A stretch of DNA of 64,000 nt from Piromyces finnis (GCA_002104945.1 MCFH01000005.1:981501-1045500); one strand, 5' to 3'; shown: positions 38,984 to 54,621, counted from the stretch's first letter. The notes: generated from the sequence alone by a model not told the origin. Translations and numbers: made by a program.

Positions 38984-41635
38984 TTAAATAGCAACTTCTA
39001 CTTTACCAGTTTCAGGATTATAACTAATAACAGATCTTTTACAAAGGTTTTGACGTACATGTCTGGTACAAGCATCTGATCTAGCAAATCCTTTAAAACA
39101 ATTCGAACATATGTATGGAGTATCACCGGTATGAATGCGAACATGACGATAAAGATCGTGTTTACGACAAAATTTTCTAGTACAATATTCACATTTATAT
39201 GGTTTTTCATTTATATGTAATCTTAAATGTGCTTTTAATTGGAAATGTTTTAAAAACTCTTTCTGGCAAATATCACATTTAAAATGAGAAGAGTTTTTAG
39301 TTACTCTATAAATATCATCTTTTCTTTTAGCAATAGCTTTATTCTTAACTGGTAAATACTTCAACACAGCTGGCTTATTATTTTTAAAATTATTAATATG
39401 GGAACTAATTGGTTTAAAATCTGAAAGATTAATAGTAACAGTATGCTTTTCTATTGGTTTATTGTTTTCTAATACTGGAGAAGATGATGGAGTAATGATG
39501 GTGGTAGTTGATTCTTTTCTTTTAATATCATCGTTTTTACTTGGTTGTATCTTTGGTAGTATTTGGTGATTAAGAGATGGAGAAGGTGCTACACCTTGAT
39601 TCATGGATATCATTTCATAAGAAGATCCTTTCAATGTAGGTGTAGTAGTAGTAGATAAGTAAGTAGATGTTGGTTGATATGATGAATTTTGAATTGATTG
39701 TAATTGAACTACAACTTGCTGAATAGTATTTTGTTGTGATGATTTTTGCGGTTGTTGTTGTACTGGAACATAAATAGAATTTCTTTCTATTGGTGAATTT
39801 ATAGGGACAGAAGAAGCAGCAACCGATGGTACGTTTGATTGAACAATAACTTGTTGAATTGGTTTAACGAGTTGCTGCACCATAATATTTGAAGCGTATT
39901 GATCATTAGCAACAGTAGGCTGATAAATCACGTGTTGAATTGGTTGTTGAACAACAATCTGTTGAACAGATGAATTTGACTGAACATAAACTTGAGGAAT
40001 ATAATTTACAGCATTATTATTATTATTATTTTCATTATTAACATTATTATTACTATAAATAATACTAGGTGTATTCATAGATCCTACTTGGATATTTGCT
40101 TGATTTGGTTGTTCTAATGAAACCTGAACTTGGCAATTTGTTGGGTATTGAAATGAAACTTTAATATCATTGGCATTGCTTTGTTTTGGAAGAAGTAATC
40201 TATTAATTAATGGGCTTTGGTGGATATTGGATGAGGAAGAAGCAATTGTTGTTGGTGTTATATTAGAAACACTTTCTAAATTTTGTTCAACTCTTAATGG
40301 TGTTAACTATGAAATGAATTTATACAAATTATTAATGTTAATAGGATAATTAGAGTTAATAAATAAAACTAAAAATTGTCTTTCGTTATAATTATAATAA
40401 CAAATAAATAATTTGATAATATTACATATTTTAATTCCTGCTTTCTTTTATCATAAAAACATGTATTTTTTTTATGATGTAATGGTTGTTGGTGTAATTT
40501 CCAATTACCATTGATATTAACATAATTTAAATTTTCTTGTGTTTGTTGACTTATTGTTGAGGATTGGTTTTGATTTACATCATTTGTATTCAAATCCCTT
40601 TGATTATTAATATTGGAAAAAAAAGTTTGAGTATTCAATTGTGGATTATTATTATTAAAGAAAGTATTTTTTGAATTATTTTCATAATTACATTGGGTGA
40701 AAGAATAATCATCCACAACACTACTATTACTATTTAAAGTTAATGATGAAACCGGTGTTGAACTATCATTTCTTGAACTTGGTGTTAATGTAGCATTTGA
40801 ATCAATGAAACTACAGGGTGAATTAACCCTAATTTTTGGTGAAACTGGAGATAATGGATATGCTGTAAAAAAAATTATTATGATTATTATGATAATATCT
40901 TTCAATGGAAATTATAACAACAATCTTAAGAATTTTTTATACTTACATTTTAAATTTTGGTGTTGATTCCTGAAATTACCAGTATTTTGCTGAATAAATG
41001 GAATTGATGGTGTAATTACTGTCGTAACAGTAGTTGAATTACTAAGTTCAGGAATTTGAATTTCTTTTGGTTCTGGAGTTGATAAATTATTTTTTTCTAT
41101 TATAATTATTTATAATATAATAATATATATTAAAAATTCAAATTTAAAAATTTAATCACATTGATTTTATCTAATTAAACTGAAATAATTAATCAAGAAT
41201 AATAAAAAAAAAACACTGATTTTTATATATTTACCTCTTGCAACATTATAAATCCCTAAAGAAGATTTTTTATCAGGTAATGGTAAAATATTAATACCTT
41301 CAGTAGCATCAGCCAATACACTAAAGTATTGTTTCAATGGTTCTCCACCCATTTTCTTTTCACCAACAAGATTTTCAGCACTTTGACAGAAAAGGGCTAT
41401 AGAAAAAATATCATAGATAAGGTTTTAATATAAAAGTTATTATATAATAAATACTGATATAAAAATAATTACTATTCTTTGAAACAAAGGCGTTAGAATC
41501 GTTCATTAAATAATCGTTACTAGAATTCATTAGGTTTGGGATACTTTGATTAAAATCTAAGGAGAACTTAATACTATCAGCCGAAATATTATACGGATAG
41601 GGAAAAGAAGATATTTGTGGACTTAAACTACTCAT
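38984..41635 (-). CDS. C2H2 zinc-finger transcription factor, Crz1-like fingers
   Basis: Exons in transcript order: 41635-41473, 41396-41235, 41096-40947, 40862-40426 and 40306-38984, giving 744 residues. The first 645 are disordered and rich in Asn, Ser, Gln and Thr, with Gln/Val-rich repeats (IQQVIVQSNVP, VQQIVVQQPIQHVIYQP) typical of activation regions. Residues 646-726 hold three zinc fingers: FKCDICQKEFLKHFQLKAHL, YKCEYCTRKFCRKHDLYRHV and YICSNCFKGFARSDACTRHV. The last finger ends in QNLC, a Cys in place of the final His, and reads GFARSDACTRH. Both features recall calcineurin-responsive Crz1-type factors. It is nuclear and DNA-binding by inference. A specific target or calcium regulation is not shown; I found no convincing calcineurin docking site. 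Confidence 0.92.
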
Positions 41636-44600
41636 ATATCTTTTTTTATTTATTTATTTTTTTATTCTTTGTTTAAATAAATTATTTTCTATATTTGTTT
41701 ATATGTAATATCAATTAATTAATTTTAATTGTATAAATTATTATTAGTATTATTTTGTTATACTGTTTAACTAACCTTTAATAAATATATTTAATAAATT
41801 ATATTAATGACTTAATTGAAATTACTGCTATAATTTTTATACTATTATTTTTTTTATAAAAATTATTATAAATAAATATATTTTTATTGATAAAAACTGG
41901 TTATAAATTTTTATCTCTATATTGCTAATGCTAGTTTGTAATAATATCTTATTCTTTCCAAAAAAAATTAAAGTATATTTAATATTTTGGAACAATAAAA
42001 AAATTCTATTAATATTAATAAAAACTTGCTTAAAAAATAATTATTATTATTGTTGTTGTTCTATTGAAAGCTTTTCTAAACTTTTTATTGAAAATTTATA
42101 AATCTATATATAAATAAATATAATCTTTTTATCGTATTTTTAATAAGAATTACATTAATTTTTCTTGTTTTTTTTTAAAAAAAAAAAAAGTTATAATTAA
42201 AAAATTATTAAATATTAATATTATTGGTATTATTAAATTAATTTATATTATATTTTTTTTTTGAATTTATTCTAATATATATTTAATGATATAGCAATAA
42301 TAATAATAAAAAAGTATACTTTTTTTTTATTATTACTTTATATATTAAATTATAATTTTTTATTAAAAAAATGAAATTAATAATTTATTACGTGTGTAAT
42401 AGGTAATAATTTCTTTTTATTCTAAATTATTATTTTTGTTTGCTTGCTTGTTTTCTAAAAAATAATTCTTTACTTTCAAAACATTAATTTTTTATATTAT
42501 TGATATTATTAATTGATTGAAATGAATATATAAACATTGATATTTTATTTTATATAATATTATATATACAAGAGTTTTATTAATTTAAATTTCAAAGAAT
42601 TAAAAGTTTTTATCATTGAAATTATTATCCAAATAATAATAAACTAATAATTATAATATGAAATTCCTTTTGTTTTTATATATAAATTATTCTTTATGAA
42701 AACTAAAAGAAAAAAAAAATCTATATTAAATTAAGTTTTTTTATTGAATATATTATATTATATTATTTTGTCTTTGTAATTAAAGATAATTATATTAGGT
42801 TGTTATTGGTAATAAAAAAATATAATAATATTTTTTTAATTAAAATTTAATTACATAATAATTTATTATTTACTATTTATTATTATTAATAATTGAGGAA
42901 AAACATTCTTTTCTAAATAATAACTAAAAAAGATGTTTTAGCTAATTTTAATATAATTTTATTTTAAGAAAAAATAAATTATTACTTTTTCAATAAATAA
43001 CTTTTTTTAAAAAAAATATTACTTAAACTATTAAATTATATAATTTAAAATTGGATATATAAAAACTATTTTTTTATTATTTTTTAATTATCTTTAATAT
43101 ATTTAATTTGTATTTGTTGCTTTGCTTTTATTTTGCTTTGTTGATATTTTTTATTAATTTACTTTTGTATTGTTTTTTATGCTGTTTTATTCTTTTTATT
43201 TTTTTCGTTTTTGTTTTGCTTTTTTTTTTTTTTTTTTTTTGAAAAATAAAAGTATATAAATAAGTTTATATTTTATCTATCTAAAAAAAAGATTGTTGGT
43301 ATAATTAATATAATTATTTTATTTTTAATAATTAATTATTATTTTTAACATTAACCTATAATTTTAGTTTGATAATATTAAAAAAAAAAAAAACTAATTA
43401 TATATAATAAAATATTATGTAAAACTATTTATTAATAAATATATCTTTCTAATAAAAAATGTAAAGCATAAAATTTTAAATCAAATTTTATAAAACTATA
43501 TTTTGTAATGGATATATTTTATTCTCTTTCTATTCTTGTTTTATTGTATATTATTATATCTAACTACTATTGTATTTTGATATAGTTTATATCAATAACT
43601 TTTTTTTTAAATAAATTTTTAAAACTTAATAAGTCTCTGTATATCAGTTTATTTTTTATTCAAATAAATGGATATACATAAAGACAACTATTATTAAAAT
43701 ATTTATCTACTTTTGTTTTTCTTTTTTTTTTTTTTTTTTTTAAGTTTTTAAAAATGTTTTATTTAAAAACAAAGAAAAATTTTAAAAAAAAATAAAAAAA
43801 AAAAAATTCTTTAAATATTTATATGAAATGAGCACTGAACCTTAATTATTAATTTTTTTAAAATTTTAGAATAAAAAAATTTAATGAAAAAAAAAATAAA
43901 TTAATTTTTTTTAGTTGTAACAGTCCACATTTACTTTTAACACTAAAAATTATCATATATAGGTGCTTAAATTTATTATTGCTAATATCGTTTACTTTAT
44001 TTATGATTTCACAGTCTTATTCTATCCATTAAATTCAATAGATATTAGCAAGTGTAAAGACATAAAAAAAGTGACAATTACTACTTTTTTTCACTTTACA
44101 TTGTACAACTCATTCATTAATTTTTAACTGTTAAACTTTAGAAATTAAAAAAGTGCATTATTAATTATTAAAATATATTATGAATGCATATCATTATATA
44201 CCATTGTATGTATAATAAATTATAATTTAATATATTATATATATCAATGATCTAAATATTAAAATTCTGAATTTTTATTGGATAAAACATAATGAAAATA
44301 TTATAATTAAAAGTAAACTTTATTTATTATAAAATACTTCATAAATATAAATGAATATGAAATGGGAAACCTTTTGATATTATATAAAATAATATATGAT
44401 ATATATAAATTTAATTATATCTTTAATATATATCAAGATATATATTAAAAAATTGTAATATAAATTTAATATTTATTATTAATAAATCAATTTAGTTTAT
44501 TTAGTTTCAAAATGTATTAATTAATCCATTAAATATTTAGTTTTTTTTATACGTTATATTATAAATATAATAATACTATATAGAAAATTTATCATAAGTA

Positions 44601-47600
44601 TATTAATTTTTCTTCATACTTATTAATATTATTTTTTTTGAAAAATGAAAATAGTTAGATAGGAATAAAAAAAATATTTTTCTATATAAATTCGATTTTT
44701 TCTTTTAAAATATAATGAATTTCTAACTATAGATTTTCACCATTTTATTTTAAGGATAGCCCATTTTTTATATCTATTAAAGTTTATAAAAAGGTAGGAC
44801 AAATTTTAACATTCTATTAATGGATAAGATTCAATATGAGTAAAAATTAATCAATATTATGTACATTATACAATATATTATTTTATGTATAGTATACTCT
44901 ATAAAAATCATTTTATACAATGCTTTAATATTTAATTTATTTACTATAAATTAAAGTTTAAAGTTTAAAAAATAAAGCAGAAAAAAATAAATGATATTCA
45001 TTTCATTGATAAAACTAATAAAAATGAATACTATTTCATGATTTTCCTTGAATTAATAGTATAATATAAAGATGACATTAGAGCTTTTCATTCATCTAAT
45101 ATAAATATTTTTTTCTATACATAATATTGCATTTTTTTAATATATGAAATATTGTAATATATATTTCAATTGATTAAAAAATCTAGAGTATTTAAATAAA
45201 TTGTTATCTTGTTAATTAATTATTTTAAATTAAAAAATTATAATAAAAAAAATTTATAGTAAATTTTGTTTCAATTTCAAAGTTATCCATTTTATTATTA
45301 TTATATTAATCACTTTACTAATAATTAAAGTTTTTGATAATTAAAAAAATGAACAAATAAAAAATTAGATTTGGTTTAATATAACCATTTTAAGAAATTT
45401 AAAACAACATTACATATTATATGTAAAATTAAATACTTTGTAATTAAAAAAAAAGTGCATGCATAGAAAACGTTATCAGCAGCTAAGCAAAAAAAAAAAT
45501 AGTACTAAATAATAAAATAGCAATTTCTTTATGTTTAAATATATATTACCATTAAATAAATTAAAATAATATAGGTAAGCACTTTAGTGTTCAATTTCAA
45601 AAGTTTCTAATGTAGAAATAACAGTTTATTAAAAAAAATAAAAAAAAAAATACAAATAAAAAATAAAAAACTATTAAAATATATTTTATTTTTATTGTTT
45701 CACCACCAATACAACGGTAAGGAAATAAAATTCAGTAATATACATTATTATATATAATTGATTAAATATCCAAGTAAAACAAAATTATAAACAATACTAT
45801 TTATTTAACTAAAAAAAAAAAGTCTTTACACTTTTCAACCATAATAGGAAAATAATTTTAAAAAAAAGAGTCCATATAGTAATTATTTATACATTGTACA
45901 TTATATGAAAAAAATTTTTTTAACATTAAAAAGAAAATAGGTATAGCTTATTATGATGCTAATAATGATGATTATCAATAATAATTATCCACATCATTAA
46001 AAATAACTATCCATCATTATTTTTATTATCATTATTATTTTTATTATTATTCTATTTAATATTAATTATCTTTGATAATTTTAAACCTTATTCTTTCATT
46101 TTTCATGTAATAACATATATTATACAATACAATTTGAATGTAATTTTTTTAGTATGTTTAATGGTATAAAAATTTAGTAAAAATATCCTTTTATCCACAT
46201 TTATAACTTTCCTTTAGTCATTCATTAGGTAAAATAGTGGTTGTAATATCAAATACCCTTTTTTTAAACAAGGATTATTCATTTTACATAAACTTTTTTA
46301 CCACTTAAAATTTTGGATTTTGGATTTATCATCATTTACAATACACCAAAAGGTAATTTCGGTTAAATAGAAAAACAATTCTCCGATTTATTCCGAACTG
46401 GTTTATAAGGAAATATAACTTTAAACTTTATTAAATAGTAGATTAATAATTTAAAACTTAATTTCGTTTCATATTTTTTTTTCTGAAGTATTATATAGAT
46501 TTTAATTTTTCATTTCTATTTTTAGATATTTCAAAAAATGAATAAATATATTTTGATTTATAATAGAAACTATATTAAAGTATATATATTACTATATATT
46601 TTTAAATATATTTAAATATATTAATTTATATAAACATAAATTATTTTAATTTTTATACTAAATTTTTTATTGTATTAATTAGTTTATTCTTTAATATATT
46701 AAAATATAAAATAAGTGTATATTATATATATTATATGTATAATACAATTAATATTTTAATATATTTAATTTTTTGTTTTTTTTTGTTATTTTTTTTGTTT
46801 TTTGTTTTTAGTTGGAATAAATAATTAAATTTTAATTTAAAATAAATTAAATTCTGTTAAAAATTAAAGATTAATTTATTTAATTAAATATAAATTAATA
46901 TTATACTTTTATGATAATAAACTATAATAATTATTTATTTAGTTAATTTTTTGTTCATTTAAATTTAAATTTAAATATGAAAATGGTTCTAGACTTTGTA
47001 CACTCAATAAAAGTATTAATTTAAAATGATATATTAATATTCTTGTATTAATATATGAATAACAATATGTAAAATGATGAATCATTCGATTTGTTCCCAA
47101 AAAAAAAAAAAATCAGGTTCTAGTTCTAGTAAAAATAAAAAACTTTTCCCCATACTAACATAATAGTAATAACGATTTTTATTTCAATTCTTTTGAAAAA
47201 AAAATAAGATTTCAGAATTAAATTAAAATATTTTAGAGTTAACTCTATATTTATCAAACGTGATAATATTCCATTCTTGAGATTAAATTTCGCTATTTCA
47301 ATATATTATAGTATATTAATGAAATAAAGAAATAAAAAAAAAAGAGACATATATATTAATAATGAAATGAAAAACGTTTCAATTTGTTTTAATTAATATT
47401 AAATAGTATGGATGGTGTGTTTTATTTATGATTATAGTGTTTCATATGAAATGAAAATGTTTTAATTTCTATCCCATTTGTTTGCTTTTTTTAAAAAAAA
47501 AATCTATTTATATTATGTATTTTTATTTCAATTATACTTTTTTTATTAATCTTAACATTTTAACCTTAATTTGTAATATAAAGCATCCTTGTTATAGGTT

Positions 47601-49894
47601 TTTCCTTAAAATTAAAAGTTCTTGTATTGCAGGGTATGGTTGGCATTTCTTTTTAATAATAGTCTTGTGTTGCTGTTATTCTCTATCAAAATACAAAATT
47701 TAAAATTTTAAACATTTTTCTAAATATAGTATAAATTGCTTTAATCATTTTTTTTTTTTTTAAATCCAAATATGGCTAAATAAATACTTTGAAATAATAA
47801 TGAACAAACTCTGTACACAAGAAGAATAATGAACAAAAGTAATAATTATTTTTCCATATTAGTATGACAAAACCTTTTTTTTTTTTTTTTAATAATTATT
47901 AATAATACTAATGAATATATAATAATGCTAAATAATAAATAATATAGGATGAAATTAGGAATAATAATCAAATATTAGTAGTGTGGATAATGATAAATTT
48001 AATAATTAAATTTTAGTATAATCTTTTTTTTTTTTTGTTTAAAAATATCATTGATATTTAAAGAAATAAGCAATATGAATAGATCAGTGATGATGATGCT
48101 TTAATTCCAAATGATCAGAGTATACTTTTATTATAACAAAATATAGTTTAAAAGTTTTATTTTTAAAATAAAAAAAAAAAAGTAATAGAAAAATAGAATT
48201 TTCCTTTTTGATTGGTTGAAATTAATAATCAGAAATAGAATACTAACATTAAATAAATATTATCATAATATCTATTGTACATTAACATTATATACAAAAA
48301 AAATAAATTACATTTTAATATTTTATCATATAATTTCTTTATTAAATCTATTTATCCTTCCTAAATTAGATTATATCTCCCTTTTTAATAAAAAAAAGGT
48401 AAATAATAATAGTGGTACTTTTCATCAATTAGTATATAACAAATAACAAAAAACTAAAAGAATACTAAATGATTAATTATACTTATAATTGTTAAAAAAA
48501 ATAGATAGAAAAATATATTTTAATGTTTTGGTATTTTTATAAAATACTAACCCATAATATCCACTCTTATATTTCATAAAAATTAAAATATATATATGTA
48601 TGCTGTTGTTTATGATATTTAATAGGAATATTAAAAATAACATATTGTTTTAAATACATATAATGTTATTCTATATTGTATTAATATTATATTTATTCTT
48701 TGAAAGATAGAATAGATTAAAGGATCTTTATTAAAATCTTTACTTATTTCGATGGAGATAATTATAGTTTTTTAAAAATTAAGGGTTATGTTATGGGTAA
48801 ATTAAATAAAATATGAAAAGTATACATTAATTAAAAAGGTTAATTAAAATCATGGCTTTTAATTAAAATTATCAATAATTATAAAGCGATAAAGCTTCCT
48901 CTTTTTTTAAATTCACTATGATACAAATAGTAGTAAAGAGAGAGAGAATAATATCTATTATTAAAAGATGAATTTTTACCTTCATAATATTTAATTATTA
49001 AATAGATATAAATATACTAGAGTTGTTTATTATTATCTTTTTTTTTTTTTTTTTTAAGATGTTATAATTATTAAATAGATATAAATATACTAGAGTTATT
49101 TATTATTATCTTTTTTTTTAAGAATATAACTGTTATATCAATCATGTTATTATTAATAACTTATTATTTTAAATTATAATATTAAAGAATCTTTATTATT
49201 AAATAAATATATATATATATAATATATAAAAAATAAAATCTTTTTCGCTTTATATTTTTGAAATAATAACTTTTTAAAAAAATTTAAAATTACTCAATTA
49301 TTTTATTATATTTTTACTTTTTTTTCTATTTGATTTGAATATTAAAAAAAAAAAAAACTTACTTAATATAAAATCCAATTTAAAAAGTAAATAATATGTT
49401 TAATAGAAATTTCATTATTATTTTTTTTTTTTTATTTATTCATTTATTTATTTGATTTTTAATTATATAAATTGAAGGAAATATTGATTTCCTAATTTTC
49501 TATAATAACAACAATATTATTTTTTTATACATTCATTTACATATAACTTAAATTATTGAAAAGAGCATATAATATTTTATTTTTTAATATTAGATATATT
49601 CATACCTTTGAATATTAGATATGGAAAAAAATTAATATTTAAATATATTTATTTTATTATTTGATTGTTTATAGATATTTATTAAATAATATTAAATTAA
49701 AATTATATTAACATAGTTGTGGAAAAAAAAAGTTTTTTTTTTTTTTAAATGTACATTATATAAATAAATATATATATTTATATTATTTTTATACCAATAT
49801 ATTATTATTGTTTTATTATTTATTATTTTTTTTAATATATAAATATATATATATCTTTTTTTTTTTCTTCGATGCTGTTTTTTTTGAAATTATC
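41636..49894. other. 8.2-kb gene-free region
   Basis: I scanned both strands for coding-like frames bounded by splice sites and for tRNA-like sequence and found none that stand up. The DNA is A/T-rich throughout, with homopolymers and a 73-base direct duplication at 48992-49123. Its size is unusual beside the 0.7-3.7 kb gaps elsewhere. Confidence 0.6.
48992..49123. repeat. 73-base tandem direct duplication
   Basis: A unit beginning TAATTATTAAATAGATATAA at 48992 recurs at 49065 with almost no change except poly-T length and one G/A difference. It looks like a recent local duplication in non-coding DNA. Confidence 0.85.
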
Positions 49895-52800
49895 TTATAC
49901 TTTCCATTTAGAAGTATGTTCGTGACAGTTACCAGTCACATTATTACCCTTTCCTTTATATGCTTCACCTCCACATGCGGTAATACCCTGAATCCAATCG
50001 GATTCAATAATTTTTTCCATTGACCAACGTGTTTCTGGATTAGGATCAAGCATATGATAAAGTGTTTCATGAGTAATTTGTGGTAATTCCTCAATAGGTC
50101 CGAAATTGGTGATATGACTTAGGTAATATTCGTAGTATTTATCACTGGAATTAGCTTGTCTCCATGGTACAGACATATGATTCATAGTATAAAATACAAT
50201 TGCTTTTTTTATTTTAATTTTTATTTAAATTTTATATATTAAAATAGTAAGAGAGAAAAAAAAAAAAAAAAGTAAATATATATATAAAGTAAATACTTAT
50301 TTTTTTTATTATTTCATTATATATTGATTATTATTTTTAATTTATAAATAGGATATACACATACCACATGCCCATATATCTACTTTAATTGGATCATAAT
50401 CTTTATCTTCAGACCATTCTTCTGGGGCAATATAAGGTTCACTACCACAAAGTCCTGAAACTCTTTTTATTACATTTTTTTCCCATGGAAAACGGAAGAC
50501 TTCAGATACTCCAAAATCTGTAATTTTTAATATAGTACCAGTTTCATCCATTAATAAATTTTCGGGTTTTAAATCTCTATGGCATACACCGACGGAATGA
50601 AGATAGGCTACACCTGTTAACAACTATTTTTTTTTTTATTTTTAATTTATTTTTTAGCATAAACATTTCATTGGTTATTGTTTTTAATTTCATATAAAAA
50701 ATAGAAATATAATATATATGTATATTTTATTTTTAGTTTAATATATATATATATAGATAGATATAGCTATATAGAGAATTAATACTTTATATATCTATTT
50801 TAATAATATTCTTACTTGTTTAAAGTAACAATTTATTTCATCTTTATTTGTTAAGGTTCCTGTATTAATTCTTGTATATAGGTCACCTCCACTACAATAT
50901 TCCATTACTTCACACCAATTTTCATTTTTATCTTGAATTAGATCAACAGTTTCGACTACATTTTGATGCTTTAAACTTGAACTATATAAAAGAAACATGA
51001 AAATTAAAAATAATAATAAAAAAAGGAAATATATGAATTAATAAATATTTCTAGTTAAATCGAATAATTTATTATTAAAAATAATATTTCCATAATACAT
51101 AATATATACTAAGAAAAAAAAATTACCTAATACAAAATTCACTAATGACTTTTTTAATATATGATTTATAAGGTTCATTTCTTCTTCTTTTTCTAAATTG
51201 CTGTACAATAAATATATATTATTAGTATTACATTAATTAAATATTTATATATATATTATACATTTTTTTAGAAAAAAACTATACATACTTTAATAGCATA
51301 GAATTTTTCATTATCTAAATTTTTAATGTTACCGGTATATGATGATTTAGCTAATTTTACAACAGCATTCTATATATATGATTTATTATAAAAATAGAAA
51401 TAAGAAACTTTTATTTTTTTTTAAGAACAAAAAATAAAAAGTATCAATAAATCTTATTTTAAATTATATATTAGATACTAACAGCACCCTTTCCTAAAAC
51501 TTCCTCACACCTATATTTAGATTCATCTTCATTTGTATCATTTGCATAGGATTCTGATTGACTATCTTTGTGAATATTTTCATTACTCTTGGTCTTCTTT
51601 GAGGAATTTTGATTTGAATTATTATTAAAAATACGTTGAATTGGTAAGAATATTTCTTTTAATTTATGCTTTTTACTTTTCTTTCTTAATTTTGATTTCG
51701 AAGATTGAGATGGCTGACTTTCAGTTTTAGAATGTTCCTTTGATGTATCATTCAATGTTGAATGACTATGTTTATCATTATTTTCATTACTATGATCTAC
51801 ATTCTCATTGGAGGATTTGTGAGGTTTTTTATTAGCATTCGATGGAAGGAAAGAATCTTCCATAATATTTTCTTTTTCGGTATCAGAGGATGATTCTGAT
51901 GATGATTTATACCCTTCCGAAATTACACTTCCATTACTTACTTTAATATTTCCATCACTTTTATAAACTCTTTCTGATGAATCTTCTACTGAACTTATTT
52001 CATCATCAGTATTTAAATTTTGTTGACTTTTATTTTTTGTTGGATAGTATTTATTTAAAAGCTGTAATAATTCATCATTAACATTTGATTTAATTGTTGT
52101 CACTGATTGTTCATTATCTGTATTATTCTTTGTATTAGTATTGTCAGATATTATTTTATTTTGTAATTCTTCTTCTTCTTCATCTTCCTCTCCATATTTA
52201 TTTTCATCTTCATTTGAGATTGAATTAACACAATATATTTCGTTTTTTTAAAATTGTTTACCAAAGCAAGTCAAAAAAAAAAAAAAAAAAAGATTATTAA
52301 ATTAAATGTTGATAAAAAGAATTAAATAGTAAAATTAATAAAATATAAATGAAAATAAAAATGAATATTGATAATTATTTTTAAGTGGTGGTATTATATA
52401 TGCGTATATATAATTTATAAAATAATGTTTATTATTATAGATATAGGTTAATAATCATAATCATAATATAGATAATAGTAATGGTAGTAGTAGTAGTAAT
52501 AGTAGCAATAATAATAATAATAATAAAAATAAGAATAAGAATATTATATTAATAAATAATAAATTAATTGAATAGAATAATTATATATAAAATTACTTTT
52601 TTTATTTGGTACAATTGGTGGTTTTTGTGAATTATTCATATATAAAGGAGGTTTTTTGTTTTCACTAGGTGTAGGTGGTTGAAACATAGATGAGGATAAT
52701 ATACTTGGAGTAGAATTTCTTTTTTCCATTTTATATGATGATGAATTTTTAAGAATATTTTTGTTTGTTTCTTCTGATTCTCTACGTGATTGATTTTGAG

Positions 52801-53239
52801 GAGTGGAAGACAACTCACAAGCTTCTTCTTCTTGGATAGGTGGAATAAATAATTCCATTAGTCTTAATTTACTCTTTTTATAGTTTCTAGATTGTTGTTG
52901 TTGTTGATAGTGATTATTTTGACTATTTTGAATATTTGGATCATCCCTAAAAGCACCTTGTGCGGTAGCTTCTAGTAATTTTTTAGCTGTATTAGCATTT
53001 AAAGTAAATTGATATTTTTCAATTTCATCATGAGCACTTTGTATAGCTGATTCTAAAGATCTTCTTAAGATTTCTGGTTCAGCACAAGTATAATTATTAT
53101 TGACACTATTACTGTCTGTTGGTGAATCAGCTCCAGAATGAGATAAAAGACTTATTTTAGGTATATGTTTTGGAAAATGATTTTGCAATGAAAGTTGTTC
53201 ATTGCCAACACTCCAAAAATCATAATCATTTGGATTCAT
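49895..53239 (-). CDS. Hal4/Sat4-type Ser/Thr protein kinase with long N-terminal extension
   Basis: Exons in transcript order: 53239-52597, 52207-51483 (its 5' edge is uncertain), 51369-51289, 51200-51127, 50981-50816, 50623-50365 and 50202-49895, about 751 residues. The first 450 are disordered, rich in Ser, Asn and Lys. The kinase domain has the glycine loop LGKGANAVVKL, the ATP Lys in [72 protein letters not shown] and DIWACAIVFYTM, so it should be active. The [20 protein letters not shown] and [11 protein letters not shown] blocks are typical of the fungal-specific Hal4/Sat4/Hal5/Npr1 group, which controls plasma-membrane transporters and ion balance. The link between the first two exons rests on phase and context only. 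The first exon could instead be a separate gene. Confidence 0.88.
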
Positions 53240-53775
53240 AATAATTATATATATATATATATATATTTTTCTATTTATAATGAGAATAATTATTGTTATA
53301 TTTGATTGGCAAATATAACTTTTTCTTTTATTTCTTTTACTGTATTATATATTTAATTTATTGTATCTCTATTTATTATATTTAAAGAATTAAATCTATA
53401 TTTATGAATTATAAATATACAAAAAAAAAGAAGATAAAAAAAAAAAAAGGTTTTTTTTCGAATATATATAATAATATATTAATAATTATTAATATTAGGA
53501 TAATTTAATAAAAACTATGATAAATTATTATAGTAATACAAATAAGTGAATTGGAAAATGAATTCTTTTTAATGCTATTTCATATCAACTTTTCTTCTTT
53601 TCTATATATATTTAATTTTTCTTTTTTCTTTTTTTAAAAAAAAATATAATTTATATTTATATATTTATTCATTTCAATTCAACATTTAAATACAATTTCT
53701 ATTTTCAAAATTAGTATAGTTTTATAAAAAATATAATATTCTTTTTTTCTTTCTCATTTATTAATTATTTATTTG

Positions 53776-53823
<48 letters not shown>

Positions 53824-54585
53824 AAGTATTATTACTATAGAAGATAAAAAGTTTTTATTTTTATTTTCTTGGAGGTATTGCTTAAGTTTATTTCATTTTT
53901 ACATTAACAATAATAAAAAAAAGTAATTGAATATAAAATAATTTTTAATAAATAATATTATACCTTTCAATAGTTTTGAGTTCTTTTAAATTAATTGACT
54001 GAATGCTTTTTATCTCTTTCTTCTTTTAAAATATTTTCAATTGCATTATATTTATTATTAATATTTAATTGAAATTTCAATTTTTAAATTGAATAAATTC
54101 CTTCTCTCCTTTTTATTATATTTATTATTTTTTTTAACTTAAGTAAACAATATATGAATATTAATTAATATAGATAAATATTATATGTCAATGTGACAGT
54201 ATTATATATAAAACAAAAACCTTTTTTTTTATAAAAAAAAAAGGTTATTTTTTTAAATATTATAATATATAAGTTTTGTTGCTTTTATAATATAAATATT
54301 TAATAAAAGTTTTATAATTATTTTATTATTATTATTATTAACAATGAATTTTATTATCTGAAAGTTACTTAAATAAAATAATTAATAAATATATAAATGC
54401 AGCATGCTATATTATTTCTTATAAATATCTTTATTTTTATTATTATTTGTTATATTTAGTTTATGATTTTTTTCTTATTTTTGTTTTTATTTTTTAAAGT
54501 TTAAAAATTTAGTCAAAATTTCCTAAAATATATTATAAATTAAAATTTTAATTATTAAAAATGAATTATTTCCTTTTTAAAACTT

Positions 54586-54621
<36 letters not shown>

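Noticed and set aside
48075-48125. Possible C/D-box snoRNA (GTGATGATG motif)
   Set aside because: No matching D box or closing stem at the right distance.
47482-48446. Two open frames of 73 and 76 codons (47482-47703 and 48216-48446)
   Set aside because: Composition is that of random A+T-rich DNA, with no conserved motif, splice context or repeat signal.
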